Source: Nocardioides panaciterrulae
Lineage (GTDB): Bacteria > Actinomycetota > Actinomycetes > Propionibacteriales > Nocardioidaceae
Length of the DNA stretch: 64,000 nucleotides
Reading direction: 5' to 3'
NCBI RefSeq assembly: GCF_013409645.1
Contig: NZ_JACCBG010000001.1
Coordinates: 3,656,001 to 3,720,000, forward strand
The translations under genes and the position numbers were made by a program. Positions 28,116-37,170 of this stretch are shown here, one piece after another; the first letter of the stretch is position 1; each line of letters opens with the position of its first letter. Below the pieces are notes generated by a model, which ran no database searches, was not told the DNA's origin, and was given only the letters and a program-made list of their open reading frames with translations.

Positions 28116-29111
28116 TCAGCTGCGCTCCTTCAACCGCGCGTTGGGGAGCGGCGGGGCGGGGATCGGGGCGTGGCGGTCGCCCAGCACGACCCCGAACCGG
28201 CCGTCGACCACGTCCTGGGAGTCGCCGACGACCGCTCCGCCCGGCGCGATCTGGCGCTGCCACTCCTCGCGGAAGGCGACGATCTCCTCGTGGCTGCGGC
28301 CCACGAAGTTCCACCACATCACGATCGACTCCCCGAACGGCGGCCCGCCGAGCAGCAGCAGCCGCACCGCGGCGTCGTGCGCCGTGAGCACCAGCCGACG
28401 CTCACCGGGCGGCACGTAGGCGAGCTCGTGCTGCTTGGCCTCGGTGCCGCCGACGTCGAGCACCCCGGTGTCGACCAGCGCCCCGTGCTCGAAGGTCTCC
28501 TCGACCTCGAGCTCGAGGGTGGTGCCCGGCTCGAGCAGCAGCTCGGCGCCGAGCAGCGGGGTGTACGTCGGGACCGGCGAGGTGCTGCCCAGCAGCGACC
28601 CGAGGAAGACCCGCGCCTCCCAGCCGGGGCCGGTCACCGGCTCCGGCACGTGGTGGTCGAAGCCGGGGTCGGTGTCCCGGTCGGAGTCGGGCAGCGCTAC
28701 CCACAGCTGGGCACCGTGCAGCCGCCGGGTGGCCGCGGTCGAGATCTCGGAGTGGCTGATGCCGCGCCCGGCGGTCATCAGGTTGACCTCGCCCGGCCGG
28801 ACCAGGGCCCGGTGGCCGGCGCTGTCGCGGTGCTCGACCTCGCCGGTGAACAGCCAGCTGACGGTCTGCAGGCCGGTGTGCGGGTGCGGGGTGACCCGCA
28901 TGCCGCCGGTGTCGGCGACGTCGTCGGGCCCGTAGTGGTCCACGAAGCACCACGCGCCGATCAGCGAGCGGTGCCGCTGCGGCAGCGTGCGCCGCACGGT
29001 CATCGCCCGCGGCCCGCCGAGCGGCACGTCGCGCGGCTCCATCACCTCGACGCCAGGTGCCGGCACCGACCGGCAGGTGATCTCGGCGGGGTCGCGCTCG
29101 GGGTTGGTCAC
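28116..29111 (-). CDS. Pirin family protein
   Basis: Bicupin iron protein (331 aa). The N-terminal cupin has the pirin metal signature HPHTGLQTVSWLFTGEVEHRD, here with a break after the first residues of the motif, and MTAGRGISHSE; these supply the His and Glu ligands. The C-terminal cupin region is less conserved (LLLGGPPFGESIVMWWNFV). Some bacterial pirins oxidise quercetin, others modulate pyruvate dehydrogenase; the role here is unknown. The GTG start was selected as the only one giving a full N-terminus. It is downstream of hmgA on the same strand after 177 bases. Confidence 0.85.
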   Translation of the reverse strand: MTNPERDPAEITCRSVPAPGVEVMEPRDVPLGGPRAMTVRRTLPQRHRSLIGAWCFVDHYGPDDVADTGGMRVTPHPHTGLQTVSWLFTGEVEHRDSAGHRALVRPGEVNLMTAGRGISHSEISTAATRRLHGAQLWVALPDSDRDTDPGFDHHVPEPVTGPGWEARVFLGSLLGSTSPVPTYTPLLGAELLLEPGTTLELEVEETFEHGALVDTGVLDVGGTEAKQHELAYVPPGERRLVLTAHDAAVRLLLLGGPPFGESIVMWWNFVGRSHEEIVAFREEWQRQIAPGGAVVGDSQDVVDGRFGVVLGDRHAPIPAPPLPNARLKERS

Positions 29112-29288
29112 GCCCCCAGTGTGGCGCGGAGGCGAGGGGCCGGCGTACGTCGCGGCCGGTCGCGGTGCCGCGGGCCCCGACCTCGCCTCTCGGAGATCGA
29201 CTGGGTCTCGACCCGCGGTCGCGCCTTCGCAGGCTCGGCCGCGCGCTCGCCCGGCCTTCGCGACGTCGGGCCTGATCTCGTTCCCCGC

Positions 29289-30491
29289 TCAGCCCCGGTC
29301 GCTCGCCCACGTCCAGGCGTACGCCGGGTCCTCGCAGGCCAGCCCGCCCTCGCCGAGGTCGAGCGGGGCGAAGGTGTCGACCATGACCGCGGACTCGTCG
29401 AAGGACTCCGCGCCGAGCGAGGCCTCGATGGCCGAGGGCTGCGGGCCGTGGGCATAGCCGCCCGGGTGCAGCGAGATCGACCCGAGGCCGATCCCCGAGC
29501 CCTTGCGGGCCTCGTAGTCGCCGCCGACGTAGAACATCACCTCGTCGCTGTCGACGTTGGAGTGGTAGTAGGGCACCGGGATCGCCAGCGGGTGGTAGTC
29601 GACCTTGCGGGGCAGGAAGTTGCAGATCACGAAGTTGTGGCCCTCGAAGACCTGGTGCACCGGCGGCGGCTGGTGGATCTTGCCGGTGATCGGCATGTAG
29701 TCCTCGATGTTGAAGGTGTAGGGGTAGAGGCAGCCGTCCCACCCGACCACGTCGAACGGGTGCGTCGCGTAGGTCATCCGGGTGCCGACGACGCCGGCGC
29801 TGGTGCGGTGCTTGACCAGGACCTCGACGTCCTCGCCCTCCCGGAGCAGCGGCTCGCCCGGCCCGTGCAGGTCGCGCTCGCAGTAGGGCGCGTGCTCGAG
29901 CAGCTGTCCGTAGCGGGAGAGGTAGCGCTTCGGCGGCGCGATGTGGCTGCTGGCCTCGATGAAGTACAGCCGGCTCGGCCCGGCAGTCTCCGGGGCGGGC
30001 ACCCAGCGGTGGGTGGTCGCGCGCGGGATCACCACGTAGTCGCCCGCGCGGTAGCGCAGCGCGCCGAAGACCGTCTCGACGGTGCCGCTGCCGGCCTCGA
30101 CGTAGACGCACTCGTCGCCGATGGCGTTGCGGTAGTAGGGCGAGGGCTCCGAGGACGCGTCCCCGGTGACGACGTAGCTGATCCGCACGTCGTTGTTGCC
30201 GAGCACCAGCCGCCGGTCGGTGACCGGGTCGGCCGCCCCGGACGGGAACAGCGAGTGCAGCCTCAGGTGCCGCGGCTTGAGCGGGTGGTTGGGGGTCCGC
30301 GTCTGGTCGGGCAGCTCCCAGACCTCGGCGCCGACGATCGCCGACGGCACCCCCCGGTGGTAGAGCAGCGAGGAGTCGGAGGAGAAGCCCTCCTCGCCCA
30401 TCAGCTCCTCGCGGAACAGCCGGCCCTCGCCGTCGCGGAACTGCGTGTGCCGCTTCGGGGGGACCTCGCCGACCTGCCGGTAGTACGCCAT
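29289..30491 (-). CDS. hmgA: Homogentisate 1,2-dioxygenase
   Basis: Non-haem iron(II) ring-cleaving dioxygenase converting homogentisate to maleylacetoacetate in tyrosine and phenylalanine breakdown (400 aa). The iron ligands are in the family block HSNVDSDEVMFYVGGDYEAR (His and Glu) and in LHPGGYAHGPQP (His). The central MTYATHPFDVVGWDGCLYP block is normal. The ATG has AAGGGAG seven bases before it; a GTG six bases further upstream is less well placed. It is divergent from the unknown gene and fahA, which act on the product. Confidence 0.93.
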   Translation of the reverse strand: MAYYRQVGEVPPKRHTQFRDGEGRLFREELMGEEGFSSDSSLLYHRGVPSAIVGAEVWELPDQTRTPNHPLKPRHLRLHSLFPSGAADPVTDRRLVLGNNDVRISYVVTGDASSEPSPYYRNAIGDECVYVEAGSGTVETVFGALRYRAGDYVVIPRATTHRWVPAPETAGPSRLYFIEASSHIAPPKRYLSRYGQLLEHAPYCERDLHGPGEPLLREGEDVEVLVKHRTSAGVVGTRMTYATHPFDVVGWDGCLYPYTFNIEDYMPITGKIHQPPPVHQVFEGHNFVICNFLPRKVDYHPLAIPVPYYHSNVDSDEVMFYVGGDYEARKGSGIGLGSISLHPGGYAHGPQPSAIEASLGAESFDESAVMVDTFAPLDLGEGGLACEDPAYAWTWASDRG

Positions 30492-30530
30492 GACCACACT
30501 CCCTTGCCGCCACGTCCGCTAATCGAACGT

Positions 30531-30561
30531 TTGCGTCCGTTATCTGCCTCCCGGCTAGAGT
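30531..30561 (+). promoter_or_regulatory. Predicted leaderless promoter of the 286-aa protein and fahA
   Basis: TTGCGT (30531-30536), a 19-base spacer and TAGAGT (30556-30561) precede the ATG by six bases, without a ribosome site. The same 76-base gap must hold the hmgA promoter. Confidence 0.45.
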
Positions 30562-30567
30562 AGCCGC

Positions 30568-31428
30568 ATGACCGCCGTCCTGGAACCCACCTGGACCGGG
30601 CTCGTCGACGACGCCGCGATCTTCCCGCCCGGGAACGCCGACCTCGCCGACGCGGCCACCGCCCACCTCGAGCGGCGGCACACGGCGTACGCCGACCTGG
30701 TCGGCTCCCTAGTGGTCCGCGACACCGACCTGCCGCAGCTGCGCGGCTGCGCCGCCCGGGTCTCGGTCGTCGTCACCGGGGGCGCCGGCCAGATCGCCGG
30801 CCCCGCCGCGCTCTGCGCCCGGCTCGGCCTCGAGCCGGCCGGCCTCGAGATCGCGCTGCGCGACCTCGACGACCTCGCCGGCAACGCCCGCCGCGTGGTC
30901 ACCGCCGTCGACGCCGCCCGCGCCGCCGGCGACCTCGCCGAGGACGTGCCGGTGCACGTCGAGCTGCCGCAGGCCGACCCGTCGTACGCCTGGCTCGCCG
31001 CCGCCGACGAGGTGGCCGCCGCGGAGCTCCGGCTGAAGTTCCGCACCGGCGGCGTGGACGCGCACCACTTCCCCACCGCCCCCCGGCTGAGCTCGTGGAT
31101 CGACGCGGCGCTGGACCGGGAGACGCCGTTCAAGTGCACCGCCGGCCTGCACCACGCGGTCCGGCACACCACCGCCGAGGGCTTCGTGGAGCCGGTCGAC
31201 CAGCACGGCTTCCTCAACGTGCTGCTCGCCACCCGGCTCGCCTTCGACGGCGCCTCGCAAGAGGACGTCGTGGCCGCGCTCGAGCAGCGGGACGCCGGCG
31301 CGCTCGCCGCCGCGGCCCGCGAGGCCGACCTCGCCGGCGCGCGCCGGTGGTTCACCTCCTTCGGCTCCTGCTCGGTGCAGGAGCCGCTCGACGACCTGAT
31401 CGCCCTCGGACTCCTGGAGCAGCCGTGA
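30568..31428 (+). CDS. Unrecognised protein encoded between hmgA and fahA
   Basis: A 286-aa soluble protein that I cannot assign. It starts PTWTGLVDDAAIFPPGNADL and shows alternating strands and helices. Blocks that look conserved are LRLKFRTGG followed by FPTAPRL, TPFKCTAGLHHAVRH (Lys, Cys and three His close together) and EQHG-like DQHGFLNVLLATRLAF. The pattern suggests an alpha/beta barrel-type enzyme (inference). Its stop overlaps the fahA start as GTGA, so both are co-expressed, and it should act in homogentisate breakdown. No maleylacetoacetate isomerase is visible in the cluster, so that role is one possibility. There is no signal peptide. Confidence 0.8.
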   Translation: MTAVLEPTWTGLVDDAAIFPPGNADLADAATAHLERRHTAYADLVGSLVVRDTDLPQLRGCAARVSVVVTGGAGQIAGPAALCARLGLEPAGLEIALRDLDDLAGNARRVVTAVDAARAAGDLAEDVPVHVELPQADPSYAWLAAADEVAAAELRLKFRTGGVDAHHFPTAPRLSSWIDAALDRETPFKCTAGLHHAVRHTTAEGFVEPVDQHGFLNVLLATRLAFDGASQEDVVAALEQRDAGALAAAAREADLAGARRWFTSFGSCSVQEPLDDLIALGLLEQP

Positions 31429-32642
31429 CCACCACCTGGGTCGAGGGGGCCGCCGGCTCCCTCTTCGACGTCGACAACCTGCCGTACGGCGTGTTCAGCC
31501 GTCCCGGGGAGGAGCCCCGCGTCGGTGTCCGGATCGGCGAGCTGGTGCTCGACCTCGCCCCGGTCTCGGCGGCGGAGATGCTCGACGTGCACCACGTCTT
31601 CGAGGAGCCGTCCCTGAACGCGTTCATGGCCGAGGGCCCGCGGGTCTGGCGGTCGGTGCGCCGCTGGATCACCGGCCTGCTCACCGACGAGACCGAGCGG
31701 GACCTGGTCGAGCCGCACCTGATGCCGCTGGCGGACGTCACGCTGCAGCTGCCGGTGGAGGTCGCCGACTACGTCGACTTCTACGCCTCGGAGCACCACG
31801 CCTCGAACGTCGGGCGGATCTTCCGGCCCGACGCCGAGGCGCTGCTGCCGAACTGGAAGCACCTGCCGGTCGGCTACCACGGCCGGGCCGGCACCGTGGT
31901 CGGGTCGGGCACGCCGGTGGTGCGGCCCTGCGGGCAGCGCAAGGGCCCGGCCGACCAGGCCCCGGCGTACGGCCCGAGCACCCGGCTGGACATCGAGGCC
32001 GAGCTCGGCTTCGTGGTCGGGGCCGGCAGCCCGCTCGGCGAGCGGGTGCCGGTGAGCGCCTTCGCCGACCACGTCTTCGGCGTGGTCGGGCTCAACGACT
32101 GGTCCGCCCGCGACATCCAGGCCTGGGAGTACGTGCCGCTCGGGCCGTTCCTGGGCAAGTCGTTCGCCACCTCGATCTCCCAGTGGGTCACCCCGCTCGA
32201 GGCGCTCGGCGCGGCCTGGACCGACCTGCCCGGGCAGGACCCGCTGCCGCTGCCCTACCTCGCTCCCGAGGAGGCCCGGGGCCTGGACATCGACATCGAG
32301 GTGGTACTCGGCGGCCGGGTCGTCAGCCGGCCGCCGTACCGCACGATGTACTGGTCGCCCGCCCAGATGCTGGCCCACCTGACCGTCAACGGCGCCTCGG
32401 CGCGCACCGGCGACCTGTTCGCCTCCGGCACCGTCAGCGGCACCGAGCGCGACCAGCGCGGCTCGTTCCTGGAGCTGAGCTGGGGCGGCCGGGAGCCGTT
32501 CGGCGAGGAGCTGTTCGGCACCGGCCGGACCTTCCTCGAGGACGGGGACGAGGTGGTGCTGCGCTACACCGCCCCCGGCGCCCTCGGCGGCCGGATCGCG
32601 CTCGGCGAGGTCACCGGCCGGATCGAGCCCGCCCGCCCCTGA
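31425..32642 (+). CDS. fahA: Fumarylacetoacetase
   Basis: Hydrolyses fumarylacetoacetate to fumarate and acetoacetate, the last step of tyrosine breakdown (405 aa). The N-terminal FAH domain (about 1-110) precedes the catalytic domain. The latter has the DYVDFYASEHHASNVG metal/active-site His block, WKHLPVGYHGRAGT, the Glu-rich IEAELGFVVG, and NDWSARDIQAWEYVPLGPF. Length and order match eukaryotic and bacterial fumarylacetoacetase rather than short FAH-family isomerases. The GTG overlaps the preceding gene, and its in-frame extension upstream is a shadow. Confidence 0.95.
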   Translation: MTTTWVEGAAGSLFDVDNLPYGVFSRPGEEPRVGVRIGELVLDLAPVSAAEMLDVHHVFEEPSLNAFMAEGPRVWRSVRRWITGLLTDETERDLVEPHLMPLADVTLQLPVEVADYVDFYASEHHASNVGRIFRPDAEALLPNWKHLPVGYHGRAGTVVGSGTPVVRPCGQRKGPADQAPAYGPSTRLDIEAELGFVVGAGSPLGERVPVSAFADHVFGVVGLNDWSARDIQAWEYVPLGPFLGKSFATSISQWVTPLEALGAAWTDLPGQDPLPLPYLAPEEARGLDIDIEVVLGGRVVSRPPYRTMYWSPAQMLAHLTVNGASARTGDLFASGTVSGTERDQRGSFLELSWGGREPFGEELFGTGRTFLEDGDEVVLRYTAPGALGGRIALGEVTGRIEPARP

Positions 32643-32661
32643 GCGGCCGCCGGGCGGCCGC
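32643..32661. terminator. Short GC hairpin between fahA and glcA
   Basis: A 7-bp GCGGCCG/CGGCCGC stem with a five-base loop directly follows the fahA stop and lies between convergent genes. It could end transcription from both sides, but it is short. Confidence 0.4.
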
Positions 32662-32700
32662 CGCGCACGGCGACGGCCACCCGGGACCAGCGGTCGGCGG

Positions 32701-34455
32701 CTAGGGAACCATCCAGCTGAGCACGGCGGTGGACTGCAGCGCGACGATGACGCACATGATCGCCAGCATCGCCAGGCTCCAGCCCAGGACCTTGCGGAAG
32801 ATGTCGCCCTCCCGGCCCGCCATGCCCACCGCGGCCGCGGCGATGGCGAGGTTCTGCGGGCTGACCATCTTGCCGAGCACGCCTCCGGAGGAGTTCGCGG
32901 CCGCCATCAGCACCGGGTCCAGCCCGGCCTTCGCGGCGGTCTGCACCTGCAGCGCGCCGAAGAGCGCGTTGGCCGAGGTGTCCGACCCGGTGACCGCGAC
33001 ACCGATCCAGCCGAGCACCGGCGCGAGCACCACGTAGAACGAGCCGGCGCCGGCCAGCCACACGCCGAGGCTGGTGGTCTCCCCCGAGCCGTTCATGACG
33101 TAGGCCAGGCCCAGCACCGCCATCACGGTCACGATCGCGCGGCTGAGCTCGCGGTAGGTGTTGACGTAGGTGCCCAGCGCCTTCGCCGGCGAGATCCGCA
33201 GGATGACCATGCTGATCAGGCCCGCGATCACCATCAGGGTGCCGGCGGCCGGCAGCCAGTTGAAGTTGAACGTCATCGACGAGAGCGGGTCACCGGCCGA
33301 GTTGCGCAGGTCGAGGCCCGGCCACTGGAACGCCACCGCCCACGGCTCGGTGGCCAGCGCGGTCTTGACCGCCGGGATGTTGGCGATCGCGAACAGCGCG
33401 ATGATCACGACGTACGGCGCGTACGCGGTGGCCACGTCGGCCCGGGAGTCGTGCGGGGCCGCACCGGCCCCCGTCGTACCCGAGCCGGAGGGCGCCCCCG
33501 CGACGCCGGTGCCGCCGGCGCTGCGGGCGACCCGCGAGCCGCCGCCCACCGCGACCGGCTCGCCGGCACCGGCGCCGGCCGCACCGACCTCCGCACCCGA
33601 GGTCGTCTCGGTGACCTCCTCGACCGGGGTCCACACCCGCAGCAGCAGCACGACCGCGGCGGCGGAGACCAGCGAGGCGACGATGTCGGTCAGCGGCACC
33701 GAGATGTAGTTCGACGCCACGAACTGGGCGATCGCGAACACCACGCCGGCGACGATCGCCGGCAGCCAGGCCTGGCGCAGGCCGCGCCGCCCGTCGACCA
33801 CGAAGACCAGGATCAGCGGGACGATCACGGCCAGCAGCGGCGTCTGGCGGCCGACCATGCTGCCCAGGGTGTCGACGTCGAGGCCGGGGGCCTTGCTGAC
33901 GCCGGAGGTGACGGTGGCCAGGGTGGTGATCGGGACCGCGAGGGCGCCGAACGCCACCGGCGCGGTGTTCGCGATCAGCGCGGTCGCGGCGGCCTTCAGC
34001 GGCGGCAGCCCGAGCGCCATCAGCATCACGACGGTGATCGCCACCGGGGTGCCGAAGCCGGCCAGCGCCTCGAGCAGCGCGCCGAAGCAGAACGCGATGA
34101 TGACCGCCTGGATCCGGTGGTCGGGGCTGACCCGGCCGAACGAGCGGCGCAGCACGTCGAAGTGGCCGCTGGCGACGGTCAGGTTGTAGACCCAGATCGC
34201 GTTGATCACGATCCACATGATCGGGAAGAACCCGAAGACCGCGCCCTCGCTGGCGGTCAGCAGCGCCTGTCCGGTGGGCATCTCGAACAGCGCGATGGCG
34301 ACCACCAGCGACACCGCCAGCGAGATGACACCGGCGAGCCAGGCCCGCATGCGCAGGCCGCCGAGGAGGACGAACAGGGTGAGCAGTGGCAGTGCGCCGC
34401 ACAGCGCACTGAGGGCGAGCGACCCACCGACCGGGTCGAGGCTCTGCTGGAACAT
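32701..34455 (-). CDS. glcA: Glycolate/L-lactate permease (LldP/GlcA family)
   Basis: Secondary transporter for 2-hydroxycarboxylates with about 12-14 membrane helices (584 aa). Family blocks include the long FCFGALLEALAGFGTPVAIT and the C-terminal GVAVTGSDTSANALFG and NSSGGVLGKMVSPQN. A cytoplasmic loop of about 60 residues rich in Gly, Ala and Ser (roughly residues 275-345) is an unusual low-complexity insertion. The family includes LldP and GlcA of E. coli; position at the end of a glycolate oxidase operon makes glycolate the likely main substrate, though lactate may be shared. GGAGAA precedes the ATG. Confidence 0.85.
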   Translation of the reverse strand: MFQQSLDPVGGSLALSALCGALPLLTLFVLLGGLRMRAWLAGVISLAVSLVVAIALFEMPTGQALLTASEGAVFGFFPIMWIVINAIWVYNLTVASGHFDVLRRSFGRVSPDHRIQAVIIAFCFGALLEALAGFGTPVAITVVMLMALGLPPLKAAATALIANTAPVAFGALAVPITTLATVTSGVSKAPGLDVDTLGSMVGRQTPLLAVIVPLILVFVVDGRRGLRQAWLPAIVAGVVFAIAQFVASNYISVPLTDIVASLVSAAAVVLLLRVWTPVEEVTETTSGAEVGAAGAGAGEPVAVGGGSRVARSAGGTGVAGAPSGSGTTGAGAAPHDSRADVATAYAPYVVIIALFAIANIPAVKTALATEPWAVAFQWPGLDLRNSAGDPLSSMTFNFNWLPAAGTLMVIAGLISMVILRISPAKALGTYVNTYRELSRAIVTVMAVLGLAYVMNGSGETTSLGVWLAGAGSFYVVLAPVLGWIGVAVTGSDTSANALFGALQVQTAAKAGLDPVLMAAANSSGGVLGKMVSPQNLAIAAAAVGMAGREGDIFRKVLGWSLAMLAIMCVIVALQSTAVLSWMVP

Positions 34456-34480
34456 GGCTTCTCCGAGTGTTCGCTGACCG

Positions 34481-35908
34481 TCAGCCGGCGCTGACGGCGT
34501 CTGGGGCGGCGTTGGTGCCGGGCAGCAGGTCGCTGACCGGCAGGCCGCGGATCGAGGCGTCGAGCACCTCGACGGTGTGGGCCATCCCCATCGGGTGCCC
34601 GGACCTGGTGATCGCGGAGGCCACCTGCATCAGGCAGCCGGGGTTGGCGGTGACGAGCAGCCGGGCGCCGGTGGCCACGATGTTGGCGGCCTTCCGGTCG
34701 CCGAGCTCGCGCGCGGGCTCGGGGTTGAGGATGTTGTAGATGCCGGCCGACCCGCAGCACAGCTCGGCCTCGGCGATCTCCCGCAGCTCCAGCCCGGGGA
34801 TCCCGCGGAGCAGGCTGCGGGGCTGGGCACGCACGCCCTGGGCGTGCGCCAGGTGGCAGGCGTCGTGGTAGGCCACGGTGACCGCCAGCGGGTGCCGGGG
34901 CGCCACCGGGCCGAGCTCGTCGAGGATCTCGGACACGTCGCGCACCCGCTCGGCGAAGCGGGCGGCGCGCTCGGCGTACGCCGGGTCGTCGGCCAGCAGC
35001 CGGGCGTAGTCCTTCATCGTCGACCCGCAGCCCGCGGCGTTGACCACGACCCACTCCACCCCGGCCGCCTCGAAGGAGTCCACGATCCGGCGGGCGTAGC
35101 GCTGGGCCTCCGCCTCGCGACCGTTGTGCACCGACAGCGCCCCGCAGCAGCCCTGGTCGCGCGGCACCACCACGTCGCAGCCCTCGGCCTGCAGGACCCG
35201 GCCCGTGGCCGCGTTGACGCCGGGGAAGAACGCGCCCTGCACGCAGCCGGTCAGCATGCCGACCACCGCGCGGCGCTCACCGGTGGCGGTGAGCCGCTCC
35301 GGCAGCCGCTCGGGCCGCTCGAGGCGCGGCGCCAGGCTCTCCATGGCCGCCAGGCTCGGGGCGACCCGCTCGAGCAGCCCGGTGCGCCGCAGGGCGCGGT
35401 CCAGCCCGGTGCGCTGCAGGCCGCGCAGCGGACCGCGCAGCAGCCGCAACCGCTTGGGGTGCGGGAAGATCGCGAAGATCAGGCCGCGCAGCGCCCGCTC
35501 GGAGGCCGAGCGCCGGTGGTGGCGCTCGACCTGGGCCCGGGTCTGCTCGATCAGCGTGTCGTACTGCACCCCGGAGGGGCAGGCGGTCACGCACGACATG
35601 CAGCCCAGGCAGGCGTCCCAGTGCTCGACCATCGAGTCGGTCATCGGCTCGCCCTCGAGGCCCTCCTTCATCAGGTAGATCCGGCCGCGCGGGGAGTCCA
35701 TCTCCTCTCCCCACAGCGCGTAGGTCGGGCAGGTCGGCAGGCAGAAGCCGCAGTGCACGCAGTCGCCCACGAGCGCGGCGTCCGGCGGGTGGTGCTCGTC
35801 GAAGGCGCCGCCGGGTGCGGGCATGCCGAGGTCGACCACGCCCCCGGTCTCCCCGAGGTGGTCGGTCGCCGGGCCCGTGGCCGGGTTGCCGGTCGCCTGC
35901 TGGTCCAT
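34481..35908 (-). CDS. glcF: Glycolate oxidase iron-sulfur subunit
   Basis: Electron-transfer subunit of the membrane-linked glycolate dehydrogenase (475 aa). Two 4Fe-4S motifs lie in the N-terminal third: CVHCGFCLPTCPTY and CLGCMSCVTACPSG. Two CCG domains follow, with DQGCCGALSVHNG and ELCCGSAGIYN. The ATG is joined to the glcE stop as TGATG, and the longer frame upstream was rejected. It should pass electrons from GlcD/GlcE flavins to the quinone pool (established for E. coli). Confidence 0.93.
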   Translation of the reverse strand: MDQQATGNPATGPATDHLGETGGVVDLGMPAPGGAFDEHHPPDAALVGDCVHCGFCLPTCPTYALWGEEMDSPRGRIYLMKEGLEGEPMTDSMVEHWDACLGCMSCVTACPSGVQYDTLIEQTRAQVERHHRRSASERALRGLIFAIFPHPKRLRLLRGPLRGLQRTGLDRALRRTGLLERVAPSLAAMESLAPRLERPERLPERLTATGERRAVVGMLTGCVQGAFFPGVNAATGRVLQAEGCDVVVPRDQGCCGALSVHNGREAEAQRYARRIVDSFEAAGVEWVVVNAAGCGSTMKDYARLLADDPAYAERAARFAERVRDVSEILDELGPVAPRHPLAVTVAYHDACHLAHAQGVRAQPRSLLRGIPGLELREIAEAELCCGSAGIYNILNPEPARELGDRKAANIVATGARLLVTANPGCLMQVASAITRSGHPMGMAHTVEVLDASIRGLPVSDLLPGTNAAPDAVSAG

Positions 35909-37170
35909 CAGATGCCTCCCACGTAGCGACCCGGCGAGAGCCGGTGGTCGGGATCGAACTGGTCCTTGACCCGGCGCATCAGGTCCAGCGCCGGGACCGG
36001 GCCCCACAGGTCCACGGCCGCCTTCACGGCGGCCGGCGCGTCGAGCACCACCGCGGCCCCGCCGTACCGGCGGCAGGTCTCGCGGAGCCGGTCCACGGTG
36101 CGGGCCACGGCGTCGACGGGGATGCCGGCCGGCAGCGCGGCGTAGAGCACGCCCGCGCCGGCCGAGCCGCGCAGCGTCACGGGCGCGTCCTCGGCGGCCT
36201 CGCGCGCGGTGCGGAGCACCCCGGCGAGCCCGGACAGCGTGCAGGTCAGCTTGAGCGCGGTCCGGCCCTCGCGGTCGGTGTCGGTCCAGGGGTACGACGA
36301 CCAGCCGGCCGGCGCCCGGTCGGCGTCGGTCGCCTGGCTGCCGAGCAGCTCCCGGACGACGGCGGCCCGGGCCTCGACGCCCGCCTCGCGGCCCTCGAGC
36401 AGCACGGTGAGCACCCCGCCGCCGCCGGGCGGCCACTCGATCTCGACCGCGGCCGGGACGGCCTGGCCGTGCACCACGCGCTGCACCAGCTCGTGGGCCT
36501 GCGCGGCGTCCTCGACCGGCGCGCTGACCCAGCGCCGGGCGGCCGGCACCGGGTGGAGCCGGAAGGTCGCCTCGGTGACCACTGCGAGGGTCCCGAACGA
36601 CCCGACCATCAGCTTGCCGAGGTCGTAGCCGGCGACGTTCTTCACGACCTTGCCGCCGGCCTTGGCGACGACGCCGTCGGCCCGCACCACGGTGAGGCCG
36701 ATCAGCAGGTCGCGGACGGTGCCCGTGACCAGCCGGCCCGGGCCGCTGGTCGCGGCGGCGAGCGTGCCGCCCACCGAGGCGCCGGGCACGGTCTCGTCCA
36801 CCGCCAGCCGCTGACCGGCCGCGGCGACGTGCCGCTGCACGTCGGCCAGGCGGGTGCCAGCCCGGGCGGTGACGATCAGGTCGCCCGCGGCGTGCTCGGT
36901 GACGCCGTCGAGGCCGGCGAGGTCGAGCAGCACGTCCACCGAGCTGGGCGGCATCCCCCAGCCCAGCTTGGTGCCGCGTCCGCGTGGGACCACGCTCAGC
37001 CCGTGCGCGGCGGCCGCGCGCAGCACCGCGGCGACCTCGTCGGTGGAGCCGGGCCGGACGACCAGGCCCGGGGCGACCCCGTCGACCACGTCCAGCGGCT
37101 CGGGGTCACCGACCGGGGCGCAGGCGGCGACGGTGTCGCGGGCGGCGGCATCGATCGCGGTCGCAGACAT
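35908..37170 (-). CDS. glcE: Glycolate oxidase FAD-binding subunit GlcE
   Basis: Second flavin-binding subunit of glycolate oxidase (420 aa). The PCMH-type FAD-binding domain has VVPRGRGTKLGWG, VPGASVGGTLAAATSGPGRL and GGKVVKNVAGYDLGKLMVGS, a block typical of GlcE. The C-terminal cap ends VKDQFDPDHRLSPGRYVGG. It is coupled by TGATG junctions to glcD upstream and glcF downstream. A longer frame reaching 37242 lies within glcD and was not used. Confidence 0.93.
   Translation of the reverse strand: MSATAIDAAARDTVAACAPVGDPEPLDVVDGVAPGLVVRPGSTDEVAAVLRAAAAHGLSVVPRGRGTKLGWGMPPSSVDVLLDLAGLDGVTEHAAGDLIVTARAGTRLADVQRHVAAAGQRLAVDETVPGASVGGTLAAATSGPGRLVTGTVRDLLIGLTVVRADGVVAKAGGKVVKNVAGYDLGKLMVGSFGTLAVVTEATFRLHPVPAARRWVSAPVEDAAQAHELVQRVVHGQAVPAAVEIEWPPGGGGVLTVLLEGREAGVEARAAVVRELLGSQATDADRAPAGWSSYPWTDTDREGRTALKLTCTLSGLAGVLRTAREAAEDAPVTLRGSAGAGVLYAALPAGIPVDAVARTVDRLRETCRRYGGAAVVLDAPAAVKAAVDLWGPVPALDLMRRVKDQFDPDHRLSPGRYVGGI

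Noticed and set aside
29112..29288. Possible attachment site or insertion remnant between pirin and hmgA
   Set aside because: The segment is GC-rich with CTCG-rich stretches like common actinobacterial spacer sequence, but no direct repeats, integrase or tRNA are present.
32701..34455. L-lactate utilisation locus
   Set aside because: The LldP-like permease lies at the end of a full glycolate operon and there is no lutABC or lldD.
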